This document shows positions 1 through 9,461 of a DNA stretch of 36,112 bases, piece by piece. Each line of letters begins with the position of its first letter. Within the stretch, counting starts at the first letter, position 1. The notes under the pieces were generated by a model that was not told where the DNA came from, ran no database searches, and saw nothing but the letters and a program-made list of their open reading frames with translations. The position numbers and the translations under genes were made by a program. The stretch is from NCBI GenBank assembly GCA_009837395.1, contig VXTP01000016.1, positions 96,419 through 132,530 of the forward strand, written 5' to 3'. Origin of the DNA: Gemmatimonadota bacterium. Lineage in GTDB: Bacteria; JAAXHH01.

Positions 1-189
1 GAGTTCAAAGCGCTGATTGACGTCTGTCCGGAACGCCTTCATCTCCACACGGATGCCTTTGATGTCGGATTCAACACGTTCAAACCGCTGATTAGTTTCC
101 TTTCTTGATGAAAGTACAACTTCTTTAAGAACATCTATTGAGCGCAATATCTGTTCTTCCGTGTTCGTATCCGAGATACCTTTCAACAT
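1..189 (-). CDS. Partial coiled-coil hypothetical protein (C-terminus beyond window)
   Basis: An open reading frame on the minus strand starts with ATG at 189 and runs off the left edge after 63 codons. An excellent ribosome binding site (AAGGAGGGGGTC) lies directly upstream. The visible protein starts MLKGISDTNTEEQ and contains two copies of a segment like NQRFE separated by about 20 residues (NQRFERVESDIKGIRVEM, then DVNQRFE), with a heptad-like pattern typical of coiled coils. I do not recognise a named family; short proteins of this kind are usually annotated as hypothetical or as coiled-coil domain proteins. It is the same strand as the oxidase operon but lies 368 bases beyond the end of coxD, so it is probably a separate unit. 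No enzymatic motif is visible. Confidence 0.75.
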   Translation of the reverse strand, partial: MLKGISDTNTEEQILRSIDVLKEVVLSSRKETNQRFERVESDIKGIRVEMKAFRTDVNQRFEL

Positions 190-557
190 GACCCCCTCCT
201 TATGCAACTGAATGAACCGACTGGTTATACAGCATACACGAATGATATAGGAACGAGTACCGGCCATGATGGAGATCCCGCGCGGCACAATACACGTCCC
301 ATGTCCTAAAGGGAATAGTCAGAATTGAAAGAATTATATCGTGGGTTATTTTGATTTGATCCGTCGTCGACAGGAAATAACACCGCACCCGCTACACAAA
401 CCGCGCTCGATGGTGGGGGCCGCCTGGCCATGCGAGATGGTTAGCCGAAGAGCAACACCGTCAGCCGAAGGATTGGACGTTTCGCCACCCAAGCGGTACG
501 ACCGGCGTTACGACCGACGGCTTCACTGAAGACTGAATGCAGCCCGCAACAAGCCCG
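190..557. other. Intergenic region, no gene seen
   Basis: This stretch separates coxD from the partial coiled-coil gene. Both strands hold only short open frames (up to 62 codons) without ribosome binding sites. It is more AT-rich than its surroundings between about 200 and 350. A perfect TATAAT on the minus strand (338 down to 333) could be a -10 box for the partial gene, but no convincing -35 accompanies it. A 12-bp unit is repeated twice at 493-516 (GCGGTACGACCG, then GCGTTACGACCG). No clear intrinsic terminator for the oxidase operon was found. Confidence 0.5.
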
Positions 558-932
558 TTACCAGCCCGCGGGATTGTCCTGCCAGGTGCGGCCGATGTAG
601 TCGAAGAAGGTAATGATGAGGAGGATCAGCAGCCAGAAGATGGCGGCGGCGGCGGCGAGCTTGGTCTGGCCGGGGCTGAACTTCAGGTGCATGAAGTACA
701 GGATCACCAGGATCGCCTTGACACTGGCGATGAACATGGCCACAGGCGTGTTGAGAAAGCCCATTTCCAGGGTGGCCGCCCACACCGTCAAGGCGGTGAG
801 GACCAGCAGCGCCGTGAAGATGGTCAGGTAGTTGGCCGAGGTGGCGATGTGGGGACCGTGGTGGTCCCCGTGGCCGCCTTCGGCATGATGCCCGCCGTCG
901 GCTTGATGGTCGTGTTCTGCGTGCTCAGTCAT
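558..932 (-). CDS. coxD: Cytochrome c oxidase subunit IV (prokaryotic type)
   Basis: The 124-residue protein is the small membrane subunit that accompanies caa3-type oxidases. A His-rich soluble N-terminus (residues 1-28, many His, Asp and Gly) is followed by three hydrophobic segments. The segment with VKAILVILYFMHLKFS is typical of the prokaryotic COX4 family. I chose the ATG at 932 because it has AGGAA upstream and lies 10 bases after the coxC stop; a longer frame to 1007 would overlap coxC. It is the last gene of the actABCDEF-sco-coxBACD operon. Its role is structural, in the inner membrane, rather than catalytic. Confidence 0.9.
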   Translation of the reverse strand: MTEHAEHDHQADGGHHAEGGHGDHHGPHIATSANYLTIFTALLVLTALTVWAATLEMGFLNTPVAMFIASVKAILVILYFMHLKFSPGQTKLAAAAAIFWLLILLIITFFDYIGRTWQDNPAGW

Positions 933-942
933 GGTATGATTC

Positions 943-1638
943 CTATACAGCCAGTCCGCCGATGAGGTACAGCAGCGGGAAGAGGAAGATCCAGACCAGG
1001 TCGACAAAGTGCCAGTACAAGCCGAAGTTTTCGATCGGCGCGTAGTACTCGGTGGTGAACTTGTCCTGCCAGACGCGGATCAGCAGCCATACGATGAGCA
1101 CGAGTCCAATGAGGACGTGCAGGCCGTGCGTCCCGGTCATGCAGAAGTAGAAGCCGTAGAAAAGCTGGATGGTCTGCCCGTCGCCCAGGCCGGTCCACAG
1201 GAAATTGTATCCGGGAATCAGGCCGTCGTGCAGCTTGTGGGAGTACTCGATGTACTTGTTCACCATGAACACGAGGCCGAGTACGAGGGTCAGCACCAGG
1301 AAGATCAGGACGTGGTTCTTCTTGCCGAGCTGGGCCGCCCGCACGGCGAAGGCCATGGTGACGCTGCTGGTGATCAGGGCGACGGTGTTCAGGCCGCCCA
1401 GGAAGACGTCGAGATTCTGGCTTCCGATGACGAAGGATTCGTAATACTCGCTCCGGTAGATCGAATATCCCAGGAAGAACCCGCCGAAGAACATGACTTC
1501 CGTCAGCAGGAACAGCCACATCCCCAGGCTCGCGGCATCGTTCTGCTGGTCCATGTCGTCGAACTGATGACGCATGTATTCCGGATGCGCGGCGTGTTCA
1601 TCGTGGCCGTGTGCGGCCGCTTCAGTACTGACTGACAA
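943..1638 (-). CDS. coxC: Cytochrome c oxidase subunit III
   Basis: A 231-residue membrane protein of the COX3 family. After a His-rich N-terminus (about 30 residues) come five hydrophobic segments, including [35 protein letters not shown] and [19 protein letters not shown], the standard subunit III signatures. The Glu in the first of these (LLTEVMFF) is the conserved carboxylate. It is the short form, lacking the first two helices of the mitochondrial protein. The start is TTG, with a strong AAGGAG seven bases upstream; there is no in-frame ATG before the first helix except internal ones. It lies 13 bases downstream of coxA. The subunit stabilises proton uptake and turnover of subunit I in the inner membrane. 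Confidence 0.95.
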   Translation of the reverse strand: MSVSTEAAAHGHDEHAAHPEYMRHQFDDMDQQNDAASLGMWLFLLTEVMFFGGFFLGYSIYRSEYYESFVIGSQNLDVFLGGLNTVALITSSVTMAFAVRAAQLGKKNHVLIFLVLTLVLGLVFMVNKYIEYSHKLHDGLIPGYNFLWTGLGDGQTIQLFYGFYFCMTGTHGLHVLIGLVLIVWLLIRVWQDKFTTEYYAPIENFGLYWHFVDLVWIFLFPLLYLIGGLAV

Positions 1639-1651
1639 GATCGTGCTCCTT

Positions 1652-3325
1652 CTACGCGTGTTCGCGTTCTTTCTCGTGCTCTTCCTCGTGCACCGGGTTG
1701 TCGATCACCTCGCCGTAGTCGTACGGCTCCTCCTCCACGATCGGCGTGGTCGGGAAGTTGTGTTCCGGCGGCGGCGACGACAGGATCCACTCCAGTCCCG
1801 TGGCCCGCCAGGGGTTGGGTCCGGAGATTTTGCCGTTCTTCAGCGACCAGGCCAGGTAAATCGCCGGGACGATGAAGGCCGCAGCCAGGATGGTGGCGCC
1901 GGCGGACGACATGATGTTGAGCAGTTGCCATTCTTCCGGATAGACGTGATACCGCCGTGGCATGCCGAGGTACCCGACGATGAACTGCGGGAAGAAGGTC
2001 AGGTTGAACCCGGCGAAGATCAGGAAGGCGGCCAGGCGCGACCAGCCTTCCGGATACATGCGGCCGGAGATCTTGGGCCACCAGAAGTGCAGCGCCGCCA
2101 TGAAGGCCGTCACCGCGCCGCCCACCATGACGTAGTGGAAATGGGCCACCACGAAATACGTGTCGTGCATGTGGATGTCCAGCCCCATTATGGCCAGGAA
2201 CACGCCGGTGAGGCCGCCCACGGAGAAGAGTCCGATGAAGCCCAGTGCGTAGAGCATGGGGGCGTCGTAGGACACCGATCCCCTGTAGATGGTCGCCATC
2301 CAGTTGAATACCTTGATTGCCGAAGGCACCGCCACGAGCATGGTGATGAAGGAGAAGACCATGCCGGCGTAGATCGACTGCCCGCTCACGAAGAGGTGGT
2401 GGCCCCAGACGAAGAAGCCGAGGACCGCGATCGAAACGCTGGACATGGCGATGAATTCGTAGCCGAAGATCCGCTTGCGGCTGAATGCGGCGATGACCTC
2501 GGAGATGACGCCCATGCCGGGCAGGATCATGATGTACACGGCCGGATGGGAGTAGAACCAGAACAGGTGCTGGAACAGGACCGGGTCGCCGCCCAGGGCG
2601 GGATCGAATATGCCGATGTGCAGCCCGCGCTCGACCATCATCAGGGCCAGCGTAATGGCGATGACCGGCGTGCCGAGCACCATGATGAGGCTCGTGGCGT
2701 ACATACCCCAGACGAAGAGGGGCATCTTGAACCAGGTAATGCCCGGCGCCCGCATCTTGTGGATGGTCACCATGAAGTTCAGCCCGGTCAGGATGGAAGA
2801 GAAACCGGCGATGAAGGCCGCCATGCCCGCCAGGATCACGTTGCTGTTGGAATAGGTGCTGCTGAAGGGGGTGTAGAAGGTCCAGCCCGTGTCCACCCCG
2901 CCGAGCAGGGTGGTCAGCACGCCGAACGTACCGCCGAAGATGAAGAGGTACCAGCTCATCAGGTTCAGCTTCGGGAAGGCCACGTCCTTGGCCCCGATCA
3001 TGAGGGGCATGATGAAGTTCCCGAACACGGCCGGTATGGACGGGATCAGGAAGAAGAAGATCATGACGATGCCGTGCATGGAGAAGGCCACGTTGTACTG
3101 GTCCGCTTCCATCAGGTCCGCTTCGGGCGTTGCCAGTTCCAGGCGGATCAGGCTGGCGAAGGTCCCCCCGATCAGGAAGAAGAAGGTGATCGAGATGAGG
3201 TAAAGCAGTCCCACACGCTTGTGGTCCATCGTCAGCAGCCAGGACTTGATCGTGTAGGCCGCGTTCAGGAAGTGGTCGCGGGGCATCCGGTGTTCGGCAG
3301 CCCCCTGCTGGGCTATCGTGCTCAT
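1652..3325 (-). CDS. coxA: caa3-type cytochrome c oxidase subunit I (A2 subfamily)
   Basis: This 557-residue protein is the catalytic haem-copper subunit that reduces O2 to water and pumps protons. Visible ligands are H84 and H397 for the low-spin haem, H395 for the high-spin haem, and H260, H309 and H310 for CuB; Y264 is placed for the His-Tyr cross-link. Helix VI reads [10 protein letters not shown]: the Glu of A1 oxidases is replaced by Tyr-Ser (258-259), the mark of the A2 subfamily. K338 in [10 protein letters not shown] is the K-channel lysine. About 12 membrane segments are present and the C-terminus is acidic and His-containing. The ATG at 3325 overlaps the coxB stop by four bases (ATGA), which suggests translational coupling. 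Confidence 0.97.
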   Translation of the reverse strand: MSTIAQQGAAEHRMPRDHFLNAAYTIKSWLLTMDHKRVGLLYLISITFFFLIGGTFASLIRLELATPEADLMEADQYNVAFSMHGIVMIFFFLIPSIPAVFGNFIMPLMIGAKDVAFPKLNLMSWYLFIFGGTFGVLTTLLGGVDTGWTFYTPFSSTYSNSNVILAGMAAFIAGFSSILTGLNFMVTIHKMRAPGITWFKMPLFVWGMYATSLIMVLGTPVIAITLALMMVERGLHIGIFDPALGGDPVLFQHLFWFYSHPAVYIMILPGMGVISEVIAAFSRKRIFGYEFIAMSSVSIAVLGFFVWGHHLFVSGQSIYAGMVFSFITMLVAVPSAIKVFNWMATIYRGSVSYDAPMLYALGFIGLFSVGGLTGVFLAIMGLDIHMHDTYFVVAHFHYVMVGGAVTAFMAALHFWWPKISGRMYPEGWSRLAAFLIFAGFNLTFFPQFIVGYLGMPRRYHVYPEEWQLLNIMSSAGATILAAAFIVPAIYLAWSLKNGKISGPNPWRATGLEWILSSPPPEHNFPTTPIVEEEPYDYGEVIDNPVHEEEHEKEREHA

Positions 3326-4269
3326 TGGGCGCCCTCCGTACTCGGCAGCGATTTGATATAGGAAATCAGATTGAAGATGTTGGTCTCCGTTATCTGACCC
3401 TGGTAGGTCGGCATGATCGACGGATAGCCTGCCACCATCCGGATCCTGGGATTGACGATGGATTCCCGGATATAGGCTTCGTCGATCAAGATGCGTTCAC
3501 CGCTGGCAAGGACTTCCTCCGTGCCGAATTTGCCGTTCAGGGACGGCCCGCGAGCCGCGGCCTGGTCGCTGTGGCACGTATCGCAGTTGAGCTGCGAGAA
3601 GAGCCGCGCCCCGGCCTCCTCGGGCGTCTCGTCGGCCACGCCGCCGCCCAGCCAGTCCTGGTAGTCTTCCGGTTCCATGGCGTAAACGCTACCGATCATC
3701 AACGAGTGTTCGGTGCCGCAGTATTCGGCGCAGAACAGGTGATACTTGCCGGGTTTCGTCGCTTCGAAGGTCAACGAAGTGTACCGTCCGGGGATCACGT
3801 CGTTTTTCACCCGGAACGCCGGGATGAAGAAGCTGTGAATGACATCCTCGGACGCCATGGTCAGCTTAACCGGCGTGTTGATCGGCACGTGCATTTCGTT
3901 GATTTCCCGCTGGCCCGTCGGGTGCTGGATGTGCCACATCCACTGCTTGCCCACCACGTAGTACTCCATGGCGCCTTCGGGGATCTGGTACACCTTGAAG
4001 AAGATCCAGACGCCCCAGGCGAACATGATCAACATGAGAACGAGCGGTATGGCGGACCACGTGATTTCGAGGCCCAGGTGGCCGTGCGTCTGCGTTTCCG
4101 CCTGCTGGTCCTCGGTACGGCGCCGGTACTTCATGGCGAAAAGAAAGATCAGCACGCAGATCAGGGCCATGAAGAATATGCTGACGGCCACTACGAAAAA
4201 GTACAGCAGATCGACGTCGAAGGCAATGGTTGATGCGATCTCGGGATGCAGTTGGAATTGGTTGTTCAT
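3322..4269 (-). CDS. coxB: Cytochrome c oxidase subunit II with fused cytochrome c domain
   Basis: The 315-residue protein has two N-terminal membrane helices (about 20-46 and 70-92), a cupredoxin domain, and a C-terminal class I cytochrome c domain, the hallmark of caa3 oxidases. The CuA ligands are H145, C180, E182 (by backbone), C184, H188 and M191, in [13 protein letters not shown]. The haem motif CDTCH is at 229-233, with a likely axial Met in PSIMPTYQG near residue 290. It accepts electrons from alternative complex III or a soluble cytochrome and passes them through CuA to subunit I. It starts at ATG 4269 and its stop overlaps the coxA start. The 62-base gap to sco contains a small tandem repeat. 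Confidence 0.97.
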   Translation of the reverse strand: MNNQFQLHPEIASTIAFDVDLLYFFVVAVSIFFMALICVLIFLFAMKYRRRTEDQQAETQTHGHLGLEITWSAIPLVLMLIMFAWGVWIFFKVYQIPEGAMEYYVVGKQWMWHIQHPTGQREINEMHVPINTPVKLTMASEDVIHSFFIPAFRVKNDVIPGRYTSLTFEATKPGKYHLFCAEYCGTEHSLMIGSVYAMEPEDYQDWLGGGVADETPEEAGARLFSQLNCDTCHSDQAAARGPSLNGKFGTEEVLASGERILIDEAYIRESIVNPRIRMVAGYPSIMPTYQGQITETNIFNLISYIKSLPSTEGAQ

Positions 4270-4289
4270 ACGCTCACTTTACGGTTATG

Positions 4290-4322
4290 TCCGGCCTTCA
4301 TCGTCCGGCCTTCGTCGTCCGG
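4290..4322. repeat. 14-bp tandem repeat between sco and coxB
   Basis: The unit TCCGGCCTTCATCG at 4290-4303 is followed directly by TCCGGCCTTCGTCG at 4304-4317 and a partial third copy (TCCGG). It fills half of the short gap between the sco stop and the coxB start. No function is evident. It belongs to the set of locally unique short tandem repeats found in many spacers of this window. Confidence 0.8.
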
Positions 4323-4331
4323 TTACGCATC

Positions 4332-5237
4332 TTATCCGCGTTCGATCCGTTCCCGCCGCCGGCGGCGGTCCCGCTTGAACATGACGACCATGAAGGAACC
4401 CATGGCCAACAGCGTGACCAGCCCCGCGAGGCGCATCGCGTTCATGATGGCTACGCCGTACCGGCCCTGCTCGGGATCGTAGTTGAAACAGTACAGCATG
4501 ATCTGGTCGAAGACGTTGCCCAGTTTTTCCTCGGAAGATTCGATGATGGCCAGCCGGATGTCCTCCGACGGGTACTCGATCCCGAAGAAGTAGTGCGATA
4601 CGGTGCCCTTCGGACTGATGATCATGATGGCGCTGCCGTGGACGAACTGCCCTTCCGTTTCATCGTAGACGTAGTTGAAGCCGACGGATTCCGTCAGCGC
4701 GTCGATCGCCGGCGCTTCGCCCGTGAGGAAATGCCAGCCTTCTCCGGTACCGGGCCGCCCGTAGCGCTGCGTATAGACCGCCTTCTTCTGCGACGCGAGC
4801 GTCGGGGATTCCCGGGGGTCGAAACTGACGGTCACGACCTCGAATTCCTCCCCGATACTGTAGTTCAGGGGGGCCAGACTGCGGTTGAGCCCGTTGAGCA
4901 CTTCCGTGCACAGCATGGGGCAGTCGTAGTAGACCAGCGTCAGGATGACCGGCTTGTCGCCGAAGTAACTCCCCAGGCTTACCGGCGTGCCCGTTTCATC
5001 GTTGAACTCGAGATCCAGGGGCAGGGAGACGCCGATTCTCTGTTCGATGCCCACATGCTTCAGGATCTCGGGCGTGGCGCTCGCGTCCAGGCCGGGTCCC
5101 GTGCCGATATCCTTCATGACGGCCGGGCCGCTATCGCCTTCCTGTCCATGTATGCCGCCGGTCGGCGCGATCAGGACCGCGATCGCGATGAGCCCCGCGG
5201 CAACTGCGGCATATCTGTATGGTTTGCTCGCCATCAT
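4332..5237 (-). CDS. sco: SCO1/SenC-type copper chaperone for CuA assembly
   Basis: The 301-residue protein has a thioredoxin fold with the copper-binding CxxxC motif CPMLC (C106, C110) and the partner His (H200 in QFVHGS). It delivers copper to the CuA centre of CoxB on the outer face of the membrane. An N-terminal hydrophobic segment (about 8-25) directs export. A second hydrophobic segment near the C-terminus (about 265-290) is followed by a very basic tail (KRDRRRRRER), so it is anchored at both ends. I chose the ATG at 5237 because it directly follows the stop of the upstream gene and has GGAAGGAC upstream. A tandem ATG at 5234 is equally possible, and a longer frame to 5273 is unlikely. 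The position between the ACIII genes and coxB is usual. Confidence 0.93.
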   Translation of the reverse strand: MMASKPYRYAAVAAGLIAIAVLIAPTGGIHGQEGDSGPAVMKDIGTGPGLDASATPEILKHVGIEQRIGVSLPLDLEFNDETGTPVSLGSYFGDKPVILTLVYYDCPMLCTEVLNGLNRSLAPLNYSIGEEFEVVTVSFDPRESPTLASQKKAVYTQRYGRPGTGEGWHFLTGEAPAIDALTESVGFNYVYDETEGQFVHGSAIMIISPKGTVSHYFFGIEYPSEDIRLAIIESSEEKLGNVFDQIMLYCFNYDPEQGRYGVAIMNAMRLAGLVTLLAMGSFMVVMFKRDRRRRRERIERG

Positions 5238-5238
5238 C

Positions 5239-5679
5239 CTACGGTCCTTCCCCGGTCTGTTCTTCCCCCGCATCCACCGCCGAGGGCAGCTTGTACCGGT
5301 CGTCGGTTGCGATCAGGTGCATGGCCCGCTCGATGGGAATCTGGACGATTTCCGCCGTGCGGATCACCCACCCGTAATTGTTCAGCTTCTTCGCTTCCGC
5401 CTCCTGAAGGGCGATCAGGTCTTCCTCGGGGATGACCTGGAGCCGGGGTTCGGGCGGTAGCGCGTCCGCTTCGATCAGGGGCGCCGGGGCGTCGAAAGTC
5501 ATCGCGTTGTAGTCTTCGATCACCACGAACATCAGCCACATCAGTACCATGGAGATGATGGCCAGCGCCGTCAGGCCGATGCCGAACTTGATGACCAGGG
5601 GCACGTTGGTCTCGAAGACTTCGTGTCCCCGTTCTACCGAGGCCTGGTCAACGATGTTATGGTTTTTGCCGTGATTCAT
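5239..5679 (-). CDS. Small membrane protein of the ACIII/oxidase cluster
   Basis: The 146-residue protein has one membrane helix (about 29-52, IKFGIGLTALAIISMVLMWLMF) and a soluble C-terminal part. The core NNYGWVIRTAEIVQIPIERAM resembles a motif I know from small uncharacterised proteins placed between actF and sco in other alternative complex III clusters (YGWVD...GVVRIPI..AM). No cofactor motif is present. A good ribosome binding site (AGAGGAC) precedes the ATG. Its stop lies one base before the sco start. Location and conservation suggest an assembly or bridging role for the ACIII-caa3 supercomplex; that is inference, and no function has been shown from this sequence. Confidence 0.85.
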   Translation of the reverse strand: MNHGKNHNIVDQASVERGHEVFETNVPLVIKFGIGLTALAIISMVLMWLMFVVIEDYNAMTFDAPAPLIEADALPPEPRLQVIPEEDLIALQEAEAKKLNNYGWVIRTAEIVQIPIERAMHLIATDDRYKLPSAVDAGEEQTGEGP

Positions 5680-5703
5680 GCCGTCCTCTTATAGTACACA
5701 TTC

Positions 5704-6915
5704 CTAGGCCTTTGCCTTCGAGACCGGTGCCTTCGAGACCGAAGCCACGAGCTCCTCGAACCGGGGATCCTTCTGCGGGATCAACGGATACCGCTTCAGC
5801 CGGTTCAGGACAAAGAAAAACCAGATGCCGAACAGTCCGACCGGAACCATCACGTCCATCACGCTGACACTGAACCCGTCGAGCCGGAAATTCGGCGCCA
5901 CGTGCCAGAAGATGTCGACCAGGTGCATGACCAGGATGAACCAGGCCACGCGTACCAGCCTCCGCGGGTCCCGCTTCCGTGGTATGGACAGGAGCAGGAA
6001 GAAGGCGATGACGAACCGGCAGAGGACCAGGACGACGGACAGGACTTCCCAGCCGCCGTGCACGCGGTGCACGTACCAGGGGTTCTCCTCCGGCAGGTTC
6101 GCCGCCCAGATGATCAGAAACTGGGACAGCATCATGTAGAACCAGAGCAGCGTAAAGGCCAGCAGCAGCTTGCCCCAGTCGTGGAACCGGTCCGCGTCGG
6201 CGAGTTCCGATATGGGCTCGTGTTTCCGGAGCCAGGTCATCATGATGACGACAAACGAAAGGGTCGCGCCTCCGGCGTTCACGATCATCATGACCCCGTA
6301 GAGCGTCGAGAACCAGTGCGGATCGGTGGACATGATCCAGTCGAAGGACGCGAAGGTCATGGACAGGGCGAACACCACGACCCCGGGTCCGCAGATATTT
6401 CGCATCTTGTCGTTCAGTCCGGGGTCTCCCGACGTATCCTGGGCGATGGACCACTTGATCAGCAGGGACGAAGCCGCGATCCAGATGGCGAAGTAGAAGA
6501 CGGTCCGCACGAGGAAGAAGGGCACGTTGAGATAGGATTCCTTGTGCTGAAGGATCGGATCGACGGCCACCACTTCCGCGTGCGTCCAGTGATACAGGTC
6601 GTGCATGCCCAGCACGATGGGTATGAAGAGGACGAGCAGCACGGGCAGCGTGCTCATGCCGGCTTCGAGCAGGCGCTGGATGACGAACCCCCAGCGGCCG
6701 CCGATGAGGTGGTGCAGCATGGTGAAGGCCATGCATACCAGGGCAATGCCCGCGCAGATCATGTAGCCCACCAGGTAGGCCTGGTAGAAACCGGACATCG
6801 CGCCCGTGGCGAAAGCGTAAAGCAATCCGCCCAGTACCAGGATGACGCCTACGGTCAACGCCCGGGACTGAATGCTGGTGAATTGCGCCAGAAGATTGCT
6901 GGAGATCGCTGTCAT
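5704..6915 (-). CDS. actF: Alternative complex III subunit ActF
   Basis: This 403-residue integral membrane protein has about ten hydrophobic helices and resembles ActC/NrfD-type quinol-interacting subunits. It belongs to the quinol:cytochrome c oxidoreductase membrane subunit family. The sequence FAMTMLHHLIGGRWGFVIQRLLEAG near the second helix and the later LLLAFTLLWFYMMLSQFLIIWAANLPEE are typical of ActF. I placed the start at the ATG at 6915, which overlaps the actE stop (ATGA); the frame extends upstream to 7026, but that part lies inside actE. ActF forms the second membrane half of ACIII, facing ActC. The C-terminus has the direct repeat KAPVSKAKA. Confidence 0.93.
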   Translation of the reverse strand: MTAISSNLLAQFTSIQSRALTVGVILVLGGLLYAFATGAMSGFYQAYLVGYMICAGIALVCMAFTMLHHLIGGRWGFVIQRLLEAGMSTLPVLLVLFIPIVLGMHDLYHWTHAEVVAVDPILQHKESYLNVPFFLVRTVFYFAIWIAASSLLIKWSIAQDTSGDPGLNDKMRNICGPGVVVFALSMTFASFDWIMSTDPHWFSTLYGVMMIVNAGGATLSFVVIMMTWLRKHEPISELADADRFHDWGKLLLAFTLLWFYMMLSQFLIIWAANLPEENPWYVHRVHGGWEVLSVVLVLCRFVIAFFLLLSIPRKRDPRRLVRVAWFILVMHLVDIFWHVAPNFRLDGFSVSVMDVMVPVGLFGIWFFFVLNRLKRYPLIPQKDPRFEELVASVSKAPVSKAKA

Positions 6916-7514
6916 TCTTCCACTTCCACGATTTGTTGGATGCGTTGCTGATCGGATTCCGGCAGTTCGGCCAGGTTGGCGCCCTGGCTCATCTGCAGCG
7001 CCCGGATATAGGCGGCGATGGCCCAACGGTCGGCCGGATCGATGCGTTCCTCGTAACTGTACATGGTACCGAATCCGTTGGTCACCACGTCGAAGTAATG
7101 CCCCACCTCCACATCGAGGAGCCGCTGGCTGTGAAAGGACTCCGGCTGCCTCATGCCGCGCTGCACGATCATGCCGAGTCCGTCGCCCGTCTTGCTGTGG
7201 CAGGGCGCACAGTAGATATCGTACCGTTCCTGCCCCCGCTTCAGCATTTCAATGGTCACCGCGGCGGGAAACGTCGTCGCCAGTGCGCCGTCGATCCTGC
7301 CCGTGTAGAAATGCTCGTCCAGCCTCAGGTGGCCCCGGGCAATGGTCCCTTCCACCGCGGGACGTACCGACCGACGGTCGCCGAAGAAGTCGCTCTCCTC
7401 GAAGGGCTCGGCACGCGGCTGGTCGTGCATGTCCTGCCGGCAGGCCGACGCGGCGGCCAGGCAAAGGACGCACAGCAATCCGGTGTATATGAGGGCCATG
7501 GGGTTACGCTTCAA
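6912..7514 (-). CDS. actE: Alternative complex III monohaem cytochrome c subunit ActE
   Basis: The 200-residue lipoprotein-like cytochrome has a signal peptide ending in a lipobox-like AASAC (C25) and a single haem c motif, CAPCH (102-106). The segment SVRPAVEGTIARGHL is a strong ActE family signature. It carries electrons from ActA/ActB towards the oxidase on the outer face of the membrane. The start is TTG at 7514: it has GAGGTG seven bases upstream and supplies the basic n-region (KR) of the signal peptide. The ATG at 7499 has no ribosome binding site. The chosen start overlaps the actD end by 11 bases, and the stop overlaps the actF start, indicating coupled translation. Confidence 0.93.
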   Translation of the reverse strand: MKRNPMALIYTGLLCVLCLAAASACRQDMHDQPRAEPFEESDFFGDRRSVRPAVEGTIARGHLRLDEHFYTGRIDGALATTFPAAVTIEMLKRGQERYDIYCAPCHSKTGDGLGMIVQRGMRQPESFHSQRLLDVEVGHYFDVVTNGFGTMYSYEERIDPADRWAIAAYIRALQMSQGANLAELPESDQQRIQQIVEVEE

Positions 7515-8052
7515 CTTCGTTCACCTCGTGCGGGTTCAACTCTTCGAGAAACTGCCGGGTCGCGTCCTTTTCGAAGTACGGGTCCTCCGCCTCGATGCAC
7601 AGGAAGAACCGGTCCTGCGTGGCGTACCGGAACCGCTCGATATCGAAAAGCGGATGGTTCGGCCGGGGCAGCTTGTTCATGACCATCATGCCGATCAGCG
7701 CGGCGAAGGAAGCGAACAGGACCGTGCACTCGAACATGACCGGGATGAAGGCCGGCCAGCTGTTCAGTGGACGGCCGCCCACGTTGATCGGGTAGTGGAT
7801 CACAGAGGCGAACCACTGCATGAAGAAACCCACGGCGCATCCGGTCAGCCCGCCGATCAGGATCACCAGCGCCACCTTGTTCTTGTGGAGGTGCTGGATG
7901 TCCAGCAACTCGTCGAGGGGGTAGGGCGTGTAGGTCTCGATATGATGGTACCCGGCGTCCACGGTCTTCTGCGTGGCTTCCACGATGGCTTCCTCGTTTT
8001 CAAACTCGGCCACGAGGCCGCGCAGTTCGGGCTGGGCGGGTCCGTGATTCAT
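7504..8052 (-). CDS. actD: Alternative complex III subunit ActD (DUF3341)
   Basis: This 182-residue protein has a soluble N-terminal domain (residues 10-58: GLVAEFENEEAIVEATQK is typical of DUF3341), two membrane helices (about 60-82 and 105-127) and a soluble C-terminus. The segment VGGRPLNSWPAFIPVMFE between the helices is highly characteristic of ActD. It has no redox cofactor; in ACIII structures ActD packs against the ActC membrane subunit. The ATG at 8052 lies one base from the actC stop. The product stays with the inner-membrane complex. Confidence 0.94.
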   Translation of the reverse strand: MNHGPAQPELRGLVAEFENEEAIVEATQKTVDAGYHHIETYTPYPLDELLDIQHLHKNKVALVILIGGLTGCAVGFFMQWFASVIHYPINVGGRPLNSWPAFIPVMFECTVLFASFAALIGMMVMNKLPRPNHPLFDIERFRYATQDRFFLCIEAEDPYFEKDATRQFLEELNPHEVNEVEA

Positions 8053-8053
8053 C

Positions 8054-9448
8054 TCAGGCGTCCTTCTTGTTCCGGTGCTTCGGTATGATCATCTTCATCT
8101 CGGACATGGGAATCATGGGCAGGAACCGGATGAACAGGCACATCATGAACAGGAAGAAACCGATGGTCCCGATGTACAGGCTCCAGTCCCAGATCGTGCC
8201 CGCGTAGTAGTCCCAAGACGAAGGCATGTAGTCGTTGGCCAGGCTGGTCACGACGATGACGAACCGTTCCAGCCACATGCCGACGCCGACGATCAGGGAA
8301 ACGATGAAAAGTACGAGGGGACTTCGGCGGGCGCGCTTCCACCAGAGAATCTGGATGCTGACGGCGTTGCAGAAGATCAGCGCCCAGTAAACCGGCGCGT
8401 ACTGGCCGGTCATGCGGTTCCACATCATGAACCCTTCGTACGGGCTCGCGCTATACCACGATATGAAGGCCTCCATGGCGTATCCGTACACGACGATGAA
8501 GCCCGTCGCCAGGGTCACTTTGCCCATGTTCTCCAGGTGGCGCGTCGTGATCAGCCCCTGCAGGCCGAACCAGTGCCGCACGGGGATGGTCAGCGTCAGC
8601 ACCATGGCGAATCCGGCGTAGATGGCGCCGGCCACGAAGTAGGGCGGAAACACGGTGGTATGCCAGCCCGGGATCAGCGAGACGGCGAAGTCGAGCGAAA
8701 CGATGGAGTGCACGGACAGGACCAGGGGCGTGGACAGGCCGGCCAGGATCAGGTAGGCCTTCTCGTAACGGGCCCAGTGGGAGGACGCGCCGCGCCAGCC
8801 CATGGCAAATATGCCGTAGATCCTCGCGACAATGGGATGCTTCGCCCGGTCCCGCAGGGTGCCGAGATCCGGGATCATCCCCATGTACCAGAAGATCAGG
8901 GAAACCGTGAAGTAGGTGGATACGGCGAAGACGTCCCAGACCAGCGGCGAGCGCCACTGGGGCCACAGGGACATGGTGTTGGGCAGCGGAAGCAGCCAGT
9001 AGGCCAGCCAGGGACGGCCCACGTGGAGCAGCGGAAACATGCCGGCGCACATCACGGCGAAGATCGTCATGGCTTCCGCGAACCGGTTGATCGAGTTGCG
9101 CCAGTCCTGCCGCATCAGGTGCAGGATGGCGGAGATGAGCGTCCCGGCGTGTCCGATCCCGATCCACCAGACGAAGTTGATGATGGCGAATCCCCATCCG
9201 ACCGGCACGTTCAGCCCCCAGATACCGGTTCCGATCAACACCAGCCAGGTGATGGAGATGCCCAGCATGCCGACGATGGGCAGCAGGACCGCCACGGCCA
9301 GGAACCAGCCCCACGGCGTATCCGACCGCAAGACGATATTGGATATCTTCTGCGTGACGGTGGTGTTGTTGTACTCGGGCGCTACGAAACCGTCGCCCGT
9401 GTACTTATCGACCTTTTCTATGTCGACTGCCTGTTCCTGTTGCGACAA
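8054..9448 (-). CDS. actC: Alternative complex III NrfD-like membrane subunit ActC
   Basis: The 464-residue protein is an NrfD/PsrC-family integral membrane subunit with about ten helices. It contains [20 protein letters not shown] and [21 protein letters not shown], strong ActC signatures. It forms the quinol-oxidising membrane half that passes electrons to the iron-sulphur subunit ActB. The only sensible start is TTG at 9448, with GAGGAA upstream; no in-frame ATG occurs before the first helix. The spacing is 13 bases after actB and one base before actD. The residues that bind quinone cannot be assigned with certainty by eye. Confidence 0.95.
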   Translation of the reverse strand: MSQQEQAVDIEKVDKYTGDGFVAPEYNNTTVTQKISNIVLRSDTPWGWFLAVAVLLPIVGMLGISITWLVLIGTGIWGLNVPVGWGFAIINFVWWIGIGHAGTLISAILHLMRQDWRNSINRFAEAMTIFAVMCAGMFPLLHVGRPWLAYWLLPLPNTMSLWPQWRSPLVWDVFAVSTYFTVSLIFWYMGMIPDLGTLRDRAKHPIVARIYGIFAMGWRGASSHWARYEKAYLILAGLSTPLVLSVHSIVSLDFAVSLIPGWHTTVFPPYFVAGAIYAGFAMVLTLTIPVRHWFGLQGLITTRHLENMGKVTLATGFIVVYGYAMEAFISWYSASPYEGFMMWNRMTGQYAPVYWALIFCNAVSIQILWWKRARRSPLVLFIVSLIVGVGMWLERFVIVVTSLANDYMPSSWDYYAGTIWDWSLYIGTIGFFLFMMCLFIRFLPMIPMSEMKMIIPKHRNKKDA

Positions 9449-9461
9449 GGAGCTATTCCTC

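Noticed and set aside
341-529. 62-codon open frame in the intergenic region after coxD
   Set aside because: No ribosome binding site and no recognisable protein pattern; composition typical of non-coding GC-rich DNA.
1574-3361. 595-codon open frame on the plus strand opposite coxA
   Set aside because: It is the antisense shadow of coxA in GC-rich sequence; the product is full of His, Asp, Arg and Gln with no domain, while the opposite frame is an unmistakable oxidase subunit I.
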